Under the pieces are notes generated by a model that saw only the letters and a list, made by a program, of their open reading frames with translations, did no database searches and was not told the DNA's origin. From the NCBI GenBank assembly GCA_018265615.1, contig JABLYX010000060.1, positions 1-28,844 of the forward strand: 28,844 nt of DNA, given 5' to 3'. Position 1 is the first letter of the stretch. Every line of letters starts with the position of its first letter. Made by a program: the position numbers and the translations under genes. The stretch comes from Lentisphaeria bacterium (GTDB lineage Bacteria; Verrucomicrobiota; Lentisphaeria; Victivallales; Victivallaceae). Shown piece by piece: positions 5,569 to 12,949 of the stretch.

Positions 5569-7581
5569 ATGACCAAAGCAACCGAGTGCAGAAACTTCGT
5601 CGTCGCCGGCCACTCCGGCTGCGGAAAAACCACGCTCTGCGAATTGATGCTCTTCAAGGGCGGGGCGATTCCGCGGCCGGGCAGCGTGGAGGCGAAAAAT
5701 ACCGTTTCCGACTTTATGGCGGATGAACAGGAGAAAGGTTCGAGCATCTACTCTTCCGTGATGAACTGCAGGTGGAAGGGCGACGAATTCTTCTTTATCG
5801 ATACCCCCGGATATGCCGAATTCATCGGTGAATACGTCTCCGCCGTGCGCGAAGCCGACGCCGCGCTCGTGGTGGTCGATGCGGTGGACGGCCCCCAGAT
5901 CGGGACCGCCCGCGCCTGGAAGCTCTCGAAGCAGCGCGGCATACCGCGTTTCGGCATTGTGAACCGCCTCGACCGCGAACGCGCGGATTTCAGGGCGACG
6001 CTCGAGCAGATGCGCCGCAACCACGGCAGGAACGTCATCATCCCGCTCTACTGGCCGGTCGGCAGTGAAGCGAACTTCAGCCGGGTCGTGAACGTGCTGT
6101 TCGACAAGGAGATACCCGCTGAGATCGCGGATGATGTGGCCGAGTGCCGTGCGCTCTGGCTCGACGCCATCGCAGAAACCGACGATGAGCTCATGATGCG
6201 CTACCTCGACGGCGAAGAGCTGACCGACGAGGAGATCCATACCGGGCTGCTGAAGACCATCAAGAGCGGGCGCACGATTCCGGTCTTTGCGGGCAGCTCG
6301 GTAAAGGATATCGGCATCACCGAGCTCATGGATGCGATCGTCGAACTCTTCCCCTCATCGCTGAATTACGTCACGGTCGATGGCGCGAAGCGCAAGATCG
6401 GTGAAGAGTGTCCGCCGATCGGCATCGTCTTCAAGAGCCTGAACGACCCGTTCAGCGGGCAGCTTACTTTTATCCGGACGGTCTCGGGCGTGTTCAAGGC
6501 GGATTCCGACGTCTACAACCTGTCGCGTTCCGGCGTGAAGGAGCGATTCGGCTCGCTGCTTTTCATGAACGGCAAGAGCCAGACTCCGGTCAGGGAGGCC
6601 GGTCCGGGGGCGATTTTCGCGGTTGCGAAGCTCAAGGATACGCATGTCGGAGACACGATTTCGGCGGTTCAGACCGAGACCCCGCTGCCCGGCATCGAAT
6701 ATCCGGCGGCGGTCATGTCCTACGCGGTAACCGCCGCGAAGTCCGGCGACGATGAGAAGATTTCGTCGGGGCTCGCGAAAATCCGCGAGTGCGATCCGAC
6801 CGTCCGGCTCCGCCGCGACGAGATCACACACGAGTTCCTGCTCTCCGGCATGGGCGACCAGCACCTCGCGATCGTCGCGAAGCGGCTGAAGGACCAGTTC
6901 AAGGTCGAGGCCGTGCTCGATACGCCGAAAGTTCCGTACCGCGAGACGATTACGGCTCCGGGAGAGGGGCACTACCGGCATAAGAAGCAGACCGGCGGGG
7001 CGGGCCAGTTCGCGGAGGTCTATCTTCGCATCGCCCCGAATGAAGCGGGCTATGAGTTTGTGAACGAAGTTGTGGGCGGGACGATTCCGAAGAACTTCAT
7101 TCCTGCCGTCGAAAAAGGAGTCGCGGAAACCCTTGAAAGCGGCCCGTTGGTCGGCTGCACGGTTGAAAAGGTCCGCGTCGCCGTTTACGACGGCAAGTAC
7201 CATCCGGTCGATTCGAACGAAATGGCGTTCAAGATCGCGGGGCGCATGGCCTTCAAGGAGGCGATGGCGCAGGCGAAGCCGGTCCTGCTCGAACCGGTCA
7301 TGCATGTCGATGTGCATATTCCTGACGCATACATGGGCGACATCACGGGCGACCTGAACCATAAGCGCGGCCGCATCCTCGGCATGAGCGTGGAGGAGGG
7401 GATGGAGGTCGTTGCCGCCGAGGTCCCGTACGCCGAGATGCGCAAGTATGCGACCGAACTGCGCAGCATGACGCAGGGGCGCGGCTCGTTTGAGATGAGC
7501 TTCATCCGCTACGAGCAGGTCCCGCCGAACGTCGCAGGCGAAATCATCGCCAGGCATCAGGCGGAGGTCGAGGCGGAATAA
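5569..7581 (+). CDS. Elongation factor G paralogue (FusA2-type translational GTPase)
   Basis: 670 residues, slightly shorter than housekeeping EF-G (about 690-700). The G domain has P-loop AGHSGCGKT (residues 13-21), G3 DTPGY (78-82) and G4 NRLD (132-135). It is followed by domain II (from about 275), domain III with the LSGMGDQHLAI region, domain IV (HKKQTGGAGQFAEV) and a C-terminal domain V. Canonical EF-G has DTPGH, in which the histidine activates GTP hydrolysis. Here it is Tyr82, as in the FusA2 group. Family members bind GTP and the ribosome; the cellular role of FusA2 proteins is not settled. An AAGGGGGG ribosome site (5556-5563) sets the start. Single-gene transcript with its own promoter and a strong terminator at 7589-7620. 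No ribosomal-protein or EF-Tu genes are adjacent, which also argues against the housekeeping copy. Confidence 0.88.
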   Translation: MTKATECRNFVVAGHSGCGKTTLCELMLFKGGAIPRPGSVEAKNTVSDFMADEQEKGSSIYSSVMNCRWKGDEFFFIDTPGYAEFIGEYVSAVREADAALVVVDAVDGPQIGTARAWKLSKQRGIPRFGIVNRLDRERADFRATLEQMRRNHGRNVIIPLYWPVGSEANFSRVVNVLFDKEIPAEIADDVAECRALWLDAIAETDDELMMRYLDGEELTDEEIHTGLLKTIKSGRTIPVFAGSSVKDIGITELMDAIVELFPSSLNYVTVDGAKRKIGEECPPIGIVFKSLNDPFSGQLTFIRTVSGVFKADSDVYNLSRSGVKERFGSLLFMNGKSQTPVREAGPGAIFAVAKLKDTHVGDTISAVQTETPLPGIEYPAAVMSYAVTAAKSGDDEKISSGLAKIRECDPTVRLRRDEITHEFLLSGMGDQHLAIVAKRLKDQFKVEAVLDTPKVPYRETITAPGEGHYRHKKQTGGAGQFAEVYLRIAPNEAGYEFVNEVVGGTIPKNFIPAVEKGVAETLESGPLVGCTVEKVRVAVYDGKYHPVDSNEMAFKIAGRMAFKEAMAQAKPVLLEPVMHVDVHIPDAYMGDITGDLNHKRGRILGMSVEEGMEVVAAEVPYAEMRKYATELRSMTQGRGSFEMSFIRYEQVPPNVAGEIIARHQAEVEAE

Positions 7582-7588
7582 GCATAAA

Positions 7589-7620
7589 AAAACAGGGAGG
7601 TGGAAACGCCTCCCTGTTTT
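7589..7620. terminator. Bidirectional rho-independent terminator
   Basis: 12-bp stem AAAACAGGGAGG (7589-7600) and CCTCCCTGTTTT (7609-7620) around an 8-nt loop. A run of A on the left and T on the right let it work in both directions. It ends the EF-G paralogue transcript rightward and the pirin transcript (stop at 7638) leftward. Confidence 0.9.
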
Positions 7621-7637
7621 CTACGGTTCTCCGGCTG

Positions 7638-8501
7638 TCAGCGATAGTAGTCCGTATGGGCTTTCTTGCACCCTTTGACGAACGTACCCTCTTCGATTTC
7701 GCGGAACGCCAGGTCGAGTTCCTCGTCGGTGTTCATGACGATCGGGCCGGCCCAGGCAATCGGTTCACCGAGCGGCCTGGCCGACAGGAAGAGGAAGCGC
7801 GCCCCCTCTTTTCCCGCGGTGACGGCGAGCGAATCCCCCTTGTCGAAAAGGATCGCGCGTTTGCTGTCATAGTGCGTTCCTCCGATCTCAAGCGAGCCGA
7901 GGACGATATAGAGGAACACGGTATTCTCCTCCGGCGCGGCGATCCGCCATTCACAGCCTGGCTCAAGAGCGACGTCGAGATAGGTCGTTTTTACGAAATT
8001 GCCCTGCATTGAGGCTCGGCGCCCGGCGTATTCGCCGGAGACGATGGCGACTTCGGCGCCCTCTTCCTTCACTTTGACGACGGCTTCCGCTTTGATGTCG
8101 TTGTAGGCCGGGGCGGTCATCTTGTCCTTTTGCGGCAGGTTGATCCAGAGCTGGGCGCCGAGCATGTGCTTCGACGGCTGCGGCATCTCCTGGTGCATGA
8201 TCCCTCCGCCGGCGGTCATCCACTGGCAGCTGCCGTCGGTGATGCGCCCTTTGTTGCCGATGCTGTCGCCGTGTTCGATGTCGCCTTCGATCAGGTAGGT
8301 GACGGTTTCGATGCCGCGGTGCGGATGCCACGGAAATCCGGCGATATAATCCTCTGGATTGCGGGAATCGAAAGCGTCGAGCATCAGGAACGGATCGAAA
8401 TCCTTTACGTTTTCCTGCCCGAGAACGCGGGTCAACTTGACACCCGCGCCGTCCCACGTGTGAATGCCGGTGACGACCTGGGATACACTTCTGTTCTTCA
8501 T
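7638..8501 (-). CDS. Pirin-family bicupin protein
   Basis: 287 residues, typical for pirin. The N-terminal cupin has the metal-binding set H59 and H61 (FPWHPHRG), H103 and E105 (GIMHQEMP), followed by the usual HMLGAQLWINLP segment and a degenerate C-terminal cupin. Pirins bind iron. Some (such as E. coli YhhW) have quercetin 2,3-dioxygenase activity, while others are redox-linked regulators; the role here is unknown. The start is fixed by AGGAGG at 8514-8509, seven bases before ATG 8501; the in-frame ATG 10 codons upstream lacks a ribosome site. Transcribed alone from a promoter at 8558-8585, divergent from the 646-residue protein gene, and closed by the shared terminator at 7589-7620. Confidence 0.92.
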   Translation of the reverse strand: MKNRSVSQVVTGIHTWDGAGVKLTRVLGQENVKDFDPFLMLDAFDSRNPEDYIAGFPWHPHRGIETVTYLIEGDIEHGDSIGNKGRITDGSCQWMTAGGGIMHQEMPQPSKHMLGAQLWINLPQKDKMTAPAYNDIKAEAVVKVKEEGAEVAIVSGEYAGRRASMQGNFVKTTYLDVALEPGCEWRIAAPEENTVFLYIVLGSLEIGGTHYDSKRAILFDKGDSLAVTAGKEGARFLFLSARPLGEPIAWAGPIVMNTDEELDLAFREIEEGTFVKGCKKAHTDYYR

Positions 8502-8557
8502 AACACTTCCTCCTCTGTGTTTCAGGTGCATATGAAATCACCTCTCCCCGAAGAAAA

Positions 8558-8585
8558 ACAATAGCACGTGAAAATGGAATTTCAA
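8558..8585 (-). promoter_or_regulatory. Promoter of the pirin gene
   Basis: Minus strand: TTGAAA (8585-8580), 16 bp, TATTGT (8563-8558) with an extended -10 TG. The start would be near 8551, a 50-nt leader before ATG 8501. Confidence 0.65.
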
Positions 8586-8685
8586 GGAAGCTCGGGGATA
8601 TTTCACGCTTTTGTCATCGGCTGCGGCAAATTCCGAGGGAAAGATGAGTTGTCCGTTTCGTCCATATTTTTGTCCCTCTTCTCCA

Positions 8686-8714
8686 TTGCTTTCCGGCGCG
8701 GTTTCCGGTATAAT
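8686..8714 (+). promoter_or_regulatory. Promoter of the 646-residue protein gene
   Basis: TTGCTT (8686-8691), 17 bp, TATAAT (8709-8714). The spacer holds two direct copies of TTTCCGG (8690-8696 and 8702-8708) 12 bp apart, about one helical turn, and GCGGTT (8698-8703), which recurs in the tyrA and trpB promoters. The start near 8721 gives a leader of about 24 nt. Confidence 0.75.
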
Positions 8715-8744
8715 GAAAGAAGAAAACAACAGGGAGGTGCTGTC

Positions 8745-10685
8745 ATGGAGATCAATGCTTTTTACCAGAACCGGCAGGGCGGATGGAGCTTCGCCGGCGC
8801 GCTTGAAGTTGAAACCGGGCTCTCGTATGCCGACGGGAATCTGAAGCTCGAGGTTTCCTGTCGCGCGATTGCGGCGGGGGTGACGGATTTTGAACTGGAG
8901 TTTTCCTCGGTGTACCCGACCCGCATCCGGCTCGAGGGCAGGCTCGCGGGCGGCGGCCGGCACCTGATTCCATGCTGCATACACGGCGACAACAACCTCA
9001 GACATGCCCGTCCGGGCCAGTATCCGAACCTGACGACGGAGTATCCCGGCGAGAAATATTCATCGCCGTACTGGGAGTTCCGCGCGGATCGCGCCTCGCA
9101 TCCCGTTTCGCTGCTGTGCGGTCCCGAAGGCGTCGGGGCGGTTTCGATCGACCCGTACTGCCGGGCCGAGGCGGACAACGAGCTGATCCGCAACGGGGTG
9201 TTCGCTGAACTGCCGGACCGGTTCGGAGTGACCATCGGCTATGCGAATCTGCCGTTCACGTTCATGAACAAATTTTGCGACCATGACGACGGGACGCGTC
9301 CGTCGACGACACAGCCGTTCTGCGGCGGGAAGACCCGGGGCCGGATCTTCTTCTTTCCGGGGGAGGGCCCCCGGGCGGTCCGGCAGGTTATTGAATCGCT
9401 CTATTTCCGCTACCGGGAGCGGCCGGTGTACACGCGCAGCTTCCGCACGGCTGCGTGCGCGGTCGTCACGGCATTCGTCGAACGGAACTACTCCGGAGAG
9501 TTCGATCACTATACGAACCGGGAGGCGCATCCGCCGAAGCAGACGGAGCTGAAGCCGTGGCGTGCCCTGCTTGAAATCGGCTGGACCGGCGGATCGATTC
9601 TCGCCTATCCGTTCATCACGGCCGAAACGGTACTGGGATTGCCGGAGGATTTCTTCCGCAAAGCGAAGTCCGGATACCGGCTGTTTGATGAGATCATCGA
9701 TTGTTACAATCCGGCTTCCGGCATGTTCTACGACCTTGTACGCGAGCTCTCCGGCAGCCGGGTCAACGGCTGGTGGGATTTTCTGCGGACCACGCACGAC
9801 TGCCATTCCGCTTATACGAACGGCCACGCCGTCTACTATCTCTTCAAGACAATGAAGTTTCTGCGCGACAGGAATTTGCCGGTTCCGGAGAGATGGGAGA
9901 AAACGGCCGTTGCGGTCGCAGACACCTTCGCTTCGCTGCAGCGTGCGGACGGTTGCTGCGGCTATGCCTTTGCGACCGACCGCCGGGCCGTGGCCGACTT
10001 CGACGGTTTCGCCGGGTGCTGGGTCGGCGCGGCGCTCGCGGCGGCGCACCTTTATACCGGCGGCGCGCACTATCTGGCCGGCGCGCGGAAAGCCGCGGAA
10101 TTTTACCACACCGCCGTGGAGGAACTGAACTGCTGCGGCACGCCGATGGATACGTGGAAAGCGCCGGACCAGGAGGGGAACCTCGCCTTCATGAAGCTCG
10201 TGCGCATGCTGCACGAAGCGACCGGCGGGGAGGAGTTTCTTGCCATGCTTGAAGACGGCGCGCACTATGAATACCTGTGGCGGTACGGGTTCCGGGCGGT
10301 TCCTGAGCTGCTTCCGCTCAAGGGCAGCGGCTGGAACTCCTGCGGCGGCTCCGTCACGTCGGTGTCGAATCCGCATATCCACCCGATGGGCGTGCTGGTC
10401 ACGCCGGAGCTCTGCTATCTTGCGGAGAAGGGCCGCGGCCCGTATCATCGCGACCGCGCGCTCGACGGCATGGCGTGGGCGATGAACTGCCTTGAACTCT
10501 ATCCGGAAGTGACCGGAATCGGCTGTTACGGCGTGACCACTGAGCGTTTCTGTCCGAGCGACGGCCTGACCGACTGCCGTTACTCGGACGGGCGGAACAG
10601 CTCGATCTGGTTCAGCTACAATGGCTGGGCCGCCGCGAATATGCTTGAGGCCCTGCTGTGGAGCGCAGAGCATCTGGAAGGATAA
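8745..10685 (+). CDS. Uncharacterised protein, six-hairpin glycosidase-like
   Basis: 646 residues; I do not recognise a named family. Residues 1 to about 220 are beta-rich with a carbohydrate-processing flavour. From about residue 280 to the end it is helical, with repeated aromatic-lined helices (ALAAAHLYTGGAHYLAGARKAAEFYH and similar) as in (alpha/alpha)6-barrel glycosidases and epimerases. Candidate active-site clusters are H351/D352/H354 (TTHDCHSAYTNGHA), APDQEGN near residue 475, and NPHIHP near residue 541. There is no signal peptide or membrane segment, so it is probably cytoplasmic. The frame is open 59 codons further upstream, but the promoter at 8686-8714 and GGGAGG (8732-8737), seven bases before ATG 8745, fix the start. 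lacI-2 follows directly, suggesting sugar-linked control. A hydrolase or epimerase acting on imported oligosaccharide is inference. Confidence 0.75.
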   Translation: MEINAFYQNRQGGWSFAGALEVETGLSYADGNLKLEVSCRAIAAGVTDFELEFSSVYPTRIRLEGRLAGGGRHLIPCCIHGDNNLRHARPGQYPNLTTEYPGEKYSSPYWEFRADRASHPVSLLCGPEGVGAVSIDPYCRAEADNELIRNGVFAELPDRFGVTIGYANLPFTFMNKFCDHDDGTRPSTTQPFCGGKTRGRIFFFPGEGPRAVRQVIESLYFRYRERPVYTRSFRTAACAVVTAFVERNYSGEFDHYTNREAHPPKQTELKPWRALLEIGWTGGSILAYPFITAETVLGLPEDFFRKAKSGYRLFDEIIDCYNPASGMFYDLVRELSGSRVNGWWDFLRTTHDCHSAYTNGHAVYYLFKTMKFLRDRNLPVPERWEKTAVAVADTFASLQRADGCCGYAFATDRRAVADFDGFAGCWVGAALAAAHLYTGGAHYLAGARKAAEFYHTAVEELNCCGTPMDTWKAPDQEGNLAFMKLVRMLHEATGGEEFLAMLEDGAHYEYLWRYGFRAVPELLPLKGSGWNSCGGSVTSVSNPHIHPMGVLVTPELCYLAEKGRGPYHRDRALDGMAWAMNCLELYPEVTGIGCYGVTTERFCPSDGLTDCRYSDGRNSSIWFSYNGWAAANMLEALLWSAEHLEG

Positions 10686-10704
10686 AATTATTTTCCAATG
10701 TTAC

Positions 10705-10740
10705 ATAGCTCCTCTTGCAATCCGGCGGAAAAGGAGCTAT
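10705..10740. repeat. Perfect 9-bp inverted repeat around the lacI-2 promoter
   Basis: ATAGCTCCT (10705-10713) and AGGAGCTAT (10732-10740) are perfect inverted copies with an 18-bp interval holding the -35 element and most of the spacer; the right arm runs into the -10. It could be a binding site for a dimer contacting two separated half-sites, or a hairpin at the end of the upstream transcript. No T-run follows, so it is not a standard terminator. Confidence 0.5.
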
Positions 10741-10743
10741 ACT
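10715..10743 (+). promoter_or_regulatory. Promoter of lacI-2
   Basis: TTGCAA (10715-10720), 17 bp, TATACT (10738-10743). The predicted start near 10750 gives a leader of about 22 nt carrying GGGAGGAG (10760-10767) before ATG 10772. The perfect inverted repeat 10705-10740 brackets it. Confidence 0.75.
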
Positions 10744-10771
10744 CCTGCCGGACAGGACGGGAGGAGATTTC

Positions 10772-11812
10772 ATGTCAATCAAGGATATAGCCCGGATGGC
10801 GGGTGTGAGCGTGAGCTCGGTGTCGAACTATTTCAACCGTCCGGAGCGGGTCGGCGCGGCGACGGCGGCACGGATCCGGGCAGCCGTCGCTCGAACGGAC
10901 TACAAGCCGGATGCACGCCGCCCGGGGCCGAAGACCGGCGACCGCGTCGGGGTGCACACAGGGAACGTCGCCTTTTTTTCTCTTTACCGTGAGCCGCCCG
11001 CACAGTTTCTGATGCGTCCGGGAATCCCGCAGCTGCTTGGCGGCGTCCGGCAGGCGCTCGATGCGCGCGGGCTCAATCTGCTGCTCGCCGGAACCGGGGA
11101 GCAGGGAGAACTGCCGGGGGGCCTTGACGCGCGGAGCTGCGACGGCGTGATCGTCTTCGGCGGCGCGTCCTTAAAACCGCTCGCACACCTGCGCGCCGTG
11201 CTCGGGGAGCTCCCGGCGGTCCGCTGCTTCTATCCGGCAGGCGAGGGGAGCCCGGAGTGGGAGGGGGTCGCATACGACAACCGGAGGGCAGGGGAGATCG
11301 CGGCGGAGTTCCTGTTCCGGCAGGGGCACCGGCGGGTTGCGGTATTCAATTCCGATGATGCGGATGCGGTGTTCCGCAGGCGGTTGGCGAGCTTCCGCAG
11401 GGTGGTGCGCTCCTACCGGATGGAGGTGGCGGAATTCACTGTTCCGGCGGCTTCTTCTCTGCCGCGGGCGCTGCGCTGCCGGAATCTGGCCGAGCAGTTC
11501 CGCCGCAGCCCGGCGGCGCCGACCGGGATGTTTTTCTGTTCCGACGATACGCTGGCCGGAGTCTGCCGTGAACTGCGCGGCGGAACGCGGGAGCTGGAGC
11601 TGCGTCACGTGGTCGGCTGCAACGCGGATGAGATGGTGCTCGATACCTTCGCTCCGCGTCCCGCGACGGTCGACCTCCGGTTTGCGGAGATCGGCCGCCT
11701 CGCGGTCGAGAGGCTGATCGCCCGGCTGCGCGGCATGGAACCGGACGGGCCGGAGACGGTTGTGCGGCCCATGCTCGCGCCGGGTCAGTTCGGAGATCCG
11801 GCGCGATATTGA
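10772..11812 (+). CDS. LacI/GalR-family transcriptional regulator (lacI-2)
   Basis: 346 residues. The N-terminal helix-turn-helix SIKDIARMAGVSVSSVSNYFN (residues 2-22) is textbook LacI, followed by the hinge and an effector domain from about residue 58 (GDRVGVHTGNVAFF). Internal landmarks are CDGVIVFGG, EWEGVAYDNRRAGEIAAEFLFRQGHRRVAVF and MFFCSDDTLAGV. It differs strongly from lacI-1, so it should have a different ligand and operator. The promoter at 10715-10743 and the strong ribosome site set ATG 10772; a TTG 19 codons upstream lies inside the -35 element and is rejected. It lies 86 nt after the 646-residue protein gene and converges on cysK with a 3-nt gap. Its targets may include the upstream gene or the GH38 gene, which has a LacI-like operator (inference). 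Confidence 0.92.
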   Translation: MSIKDIARMAGVSVSSVSNYFNRPERVGAATAARIRAAVARTDYKPDARRPGPKTGDRVGVHTGNVAFFSLYREPPAQFLMRPGIPQLLGGVRQALDARGLNLLLAGTGEQGELPGGLDARSCDGVIVFGGASLKPLAHLRAVLGELPAVRCFYPAGEGSPEWEGVAYDNRRAGEIAAEFLFRQGHRRVAVFNSDDADAVFRRRLASFRRVVRSYRMEVAEFTVPAASSLPRALRCRNLAEQFRRSPAAPTGMFFCSDDTLAGVCRELRGGTRELELRHVVGCNADEMVLDTFAPRPATVDLRFAEIGRLAVERLIARLRGMEPDGPETVVRPMLAPGQFGDPARY

Positions 11813-11815
11813 TTC

Positions 11816-12742
11816 TCAGGGTGCTTCAAAAAGCCAGGTCGAGAGATAGCGTTCGCCGGAATCCGGCAGCAGCACGACGATGGTTTTGCCTCTCCACTCC
11901 GGCTGTCTGCTCATCTCGAGTGCGACGGAGAGCGCCGCGCCGGACGAAATGCCGATCAGGATTCCCTCGGTTCGCGCGCAGGCGCGAGCGGTGCGCCCCG
12001 CCGCTTCCGCGCTGACGGCGACGACCTCATCGATGACGGAGCGGTCGAGCACGGCCGGAACGAATCCCGCGCCGATGCCCTGGATCTTGTGCGGCCCGGC
12101 CGGTTTGCCGGAGAGTACGGCGGAGGCATCCGGCTCCACCGCGATGATCTTCGTATCCGGATTGTGCTCCTTCAGGTAAGTCCCGACGCCGGTGACGGTT
12201 CCGCCGGTTCCGACCCCCGCGATGAATGCGTCGACCCGGCCGTCGGTGTCGGCCCAGATTTCCGGGCCGGTCGTCGCCTTGTGGATTGCGGGGTTGGCCG
12301 GATTCGCGAACTGCTGCGGAATGAAGCTGCCGGGATTCGCGTCGCGGATCTCCTCCGCCTTGGCGATCGCGCCTTTCATGCCGAGTGCGCCGTCGGTCAG
12401 CACGACCTCCGCGCCGTAGGCGGCGAGCAGCTTGCGGCGCTCGATGCTCATGGTTTCCGGCATGGTCAGGATCAGCCGGTAGCCTTTCACGGCGGCGGAG
12501 AGTGCGAGGCCGATTCCGGTGTTCCCGCTCGTGGGTTCGACGATGAGCGCGCCGGGGCGGAGCAATCCGCGTTTTTCGGCGTCTTCGATCATTGCGAGCC
12601 CGATCCGGTCCTTCACGCTTCCGCCGGGATTGGCGGATTCGAGTTTTACGAGAATTTCCGCATTTCCGTCATTGAGCCGGTTGAGCCGGACCAGCGGCGT
12701 GCGTCCGATCAGCTCGGCGACATTATCGGCGATATGTCCCAT
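11816..12742 (-). CDS. cysK: Cysteine synthase (O-acetylserine sulfhydrylase)
   Basis: 308 residues, the usual CysK length. Fold-type II PLP enzyme that makes cysteine from O-acetyl-L-serine and sulfide. The PLP lysine is Lys44 in ANPGGSVKDRIG. The substrate loop PTSGNTGIGLA, the phosphate-binding GTGGTVTGVG and the late IQGIGAGFVP segment are all present. The start is MGHIADN at 12742 because AGGAGG (12754-12749) is six bases upstream of it; the ATG two codons earlier directly abuts that site. Read from its own promoter at 12776-12804, divergent from the GH38 gene. There is no cysE beside it, and no terminator between it and lacI-2. A CysM-type or cystathionine-synthase-like specificity is less likely given the motifs. 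Confidence 0.92.
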   Translation of the reverse strand: MGHIADNVAELIGRTPLVRLNRLNDGNAEILVKLESANPGGSVKDRIGLAMIEDAEKRGLLRPGALIVEPTSGNTGIGLALSAAVKGYRLILTMPETMSIERRKLLAAYGAEVVLTDGALGMKGAIAKAEEIRDANPGSFIPQQFANPANPAIHKATTGPEIWADTDGRVDAFIAGVGTGGTVTGVGTYLKEHNPDTKIIAVEPDASAVLSGKPAGPHKIQGIGAGFVPAVLDRSVIDEVVAVSAEAAGRTARACARTEGILIGISSGAALSVALEMSRQPEWRGKTIVVLLPDSGERYLSTWLFEAP

Positions 12743-12775
12743 CTTCATCCTCCTGCATTGGGTTTGGTATGGAAT

Positions 12776-12804
12776 AATATAACGCAAACGCCGCTGTTTT
12801 GCAA
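12776..12804 (-). promoter_or_regulatory. Promoter of cysK
   Basis: Minus strand: TTGCAA (12804-12799), 17 bp, TATATT (12781-12776). The start near 12769 gives a 26-nt leader with AGGAGG at 12754-12749. Confidence 0.75.
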
Positions 12805-12860
12805 TCCTCTGCCGCCGGGTCCGCCCGGGATGGGTGAAAAATAAACAATTCCTCTCGCGG

Positions 12861-12872
12861 ATGCGATTGCAT
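12861..12872. promoter_or_regulatory. Possible second operator over the GH38 -35
   Basis: ATGCGATTGCAT is a palindrome apart from one mismatched pair and shares ATGC...TTGCAT with the stronger operator at 12901-12918. Centre-to-centre distance is 43 bp, about four helical turns. It overlaps the -35 hexamer of the GH38 promoter. The same words (CGGATGC then ATTGCATTT) occur upstream of trpB at 24482-24496. Confidence 0.4.
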
Positions 12873-12894
12873 TTCCGTTTTGCCGATGTACATT
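12867..12894 (+). promoter_or_regulatory. Promoter of the GH38 gene
   Basis: TTGCAT (12867-12872), 16 bp, TACATT (12889-12894). The start near 12901 falls at the edge of the palindrome 12901-12918. The leader is about 49 nt with AAAGGA (12938-12943) six bases before ATG 12950. Confidence 0.6.
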
Positions 12895-12900
12895 ACTGAA

Positions 12901-12918
12901 AATGCAATCGGTTGCATT
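12901..12918. promoter_or_regulatory. LacI-like operator at the GH38 transcription start
   Basis: AATGCAATCGGTTGCATT is an 18-bp palindrome with one mismatched pair and a central CG, the form of LacI-family operators. It covers the first transcribed bases of the GH38 promoter, where a bound repressor would block initiation. Its sequence differs from the operators before lacI-1, so it should answer to a different regulator, perhaps lacI-2 or one outside the window. Confidence 0.65.
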
Positions 12919-12949
12919 GCCCGTTGTCACAATGTTGAAAGGATAAGAA

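Noticed and set aside
8568..8744. 59-codon N-terminal extension of the 646-residue protein
   Set aside because: It would run through the promoter at 8686-8714, and the strong GGGAGG site precedes ATG 8745.
10705..10740. Inverted repeat as a terminator of the 646-residue protein gene
   Set aside because: The loop is 18 nt and no T-run follows; the sequence instead coincides with the lacI-2 promoter.
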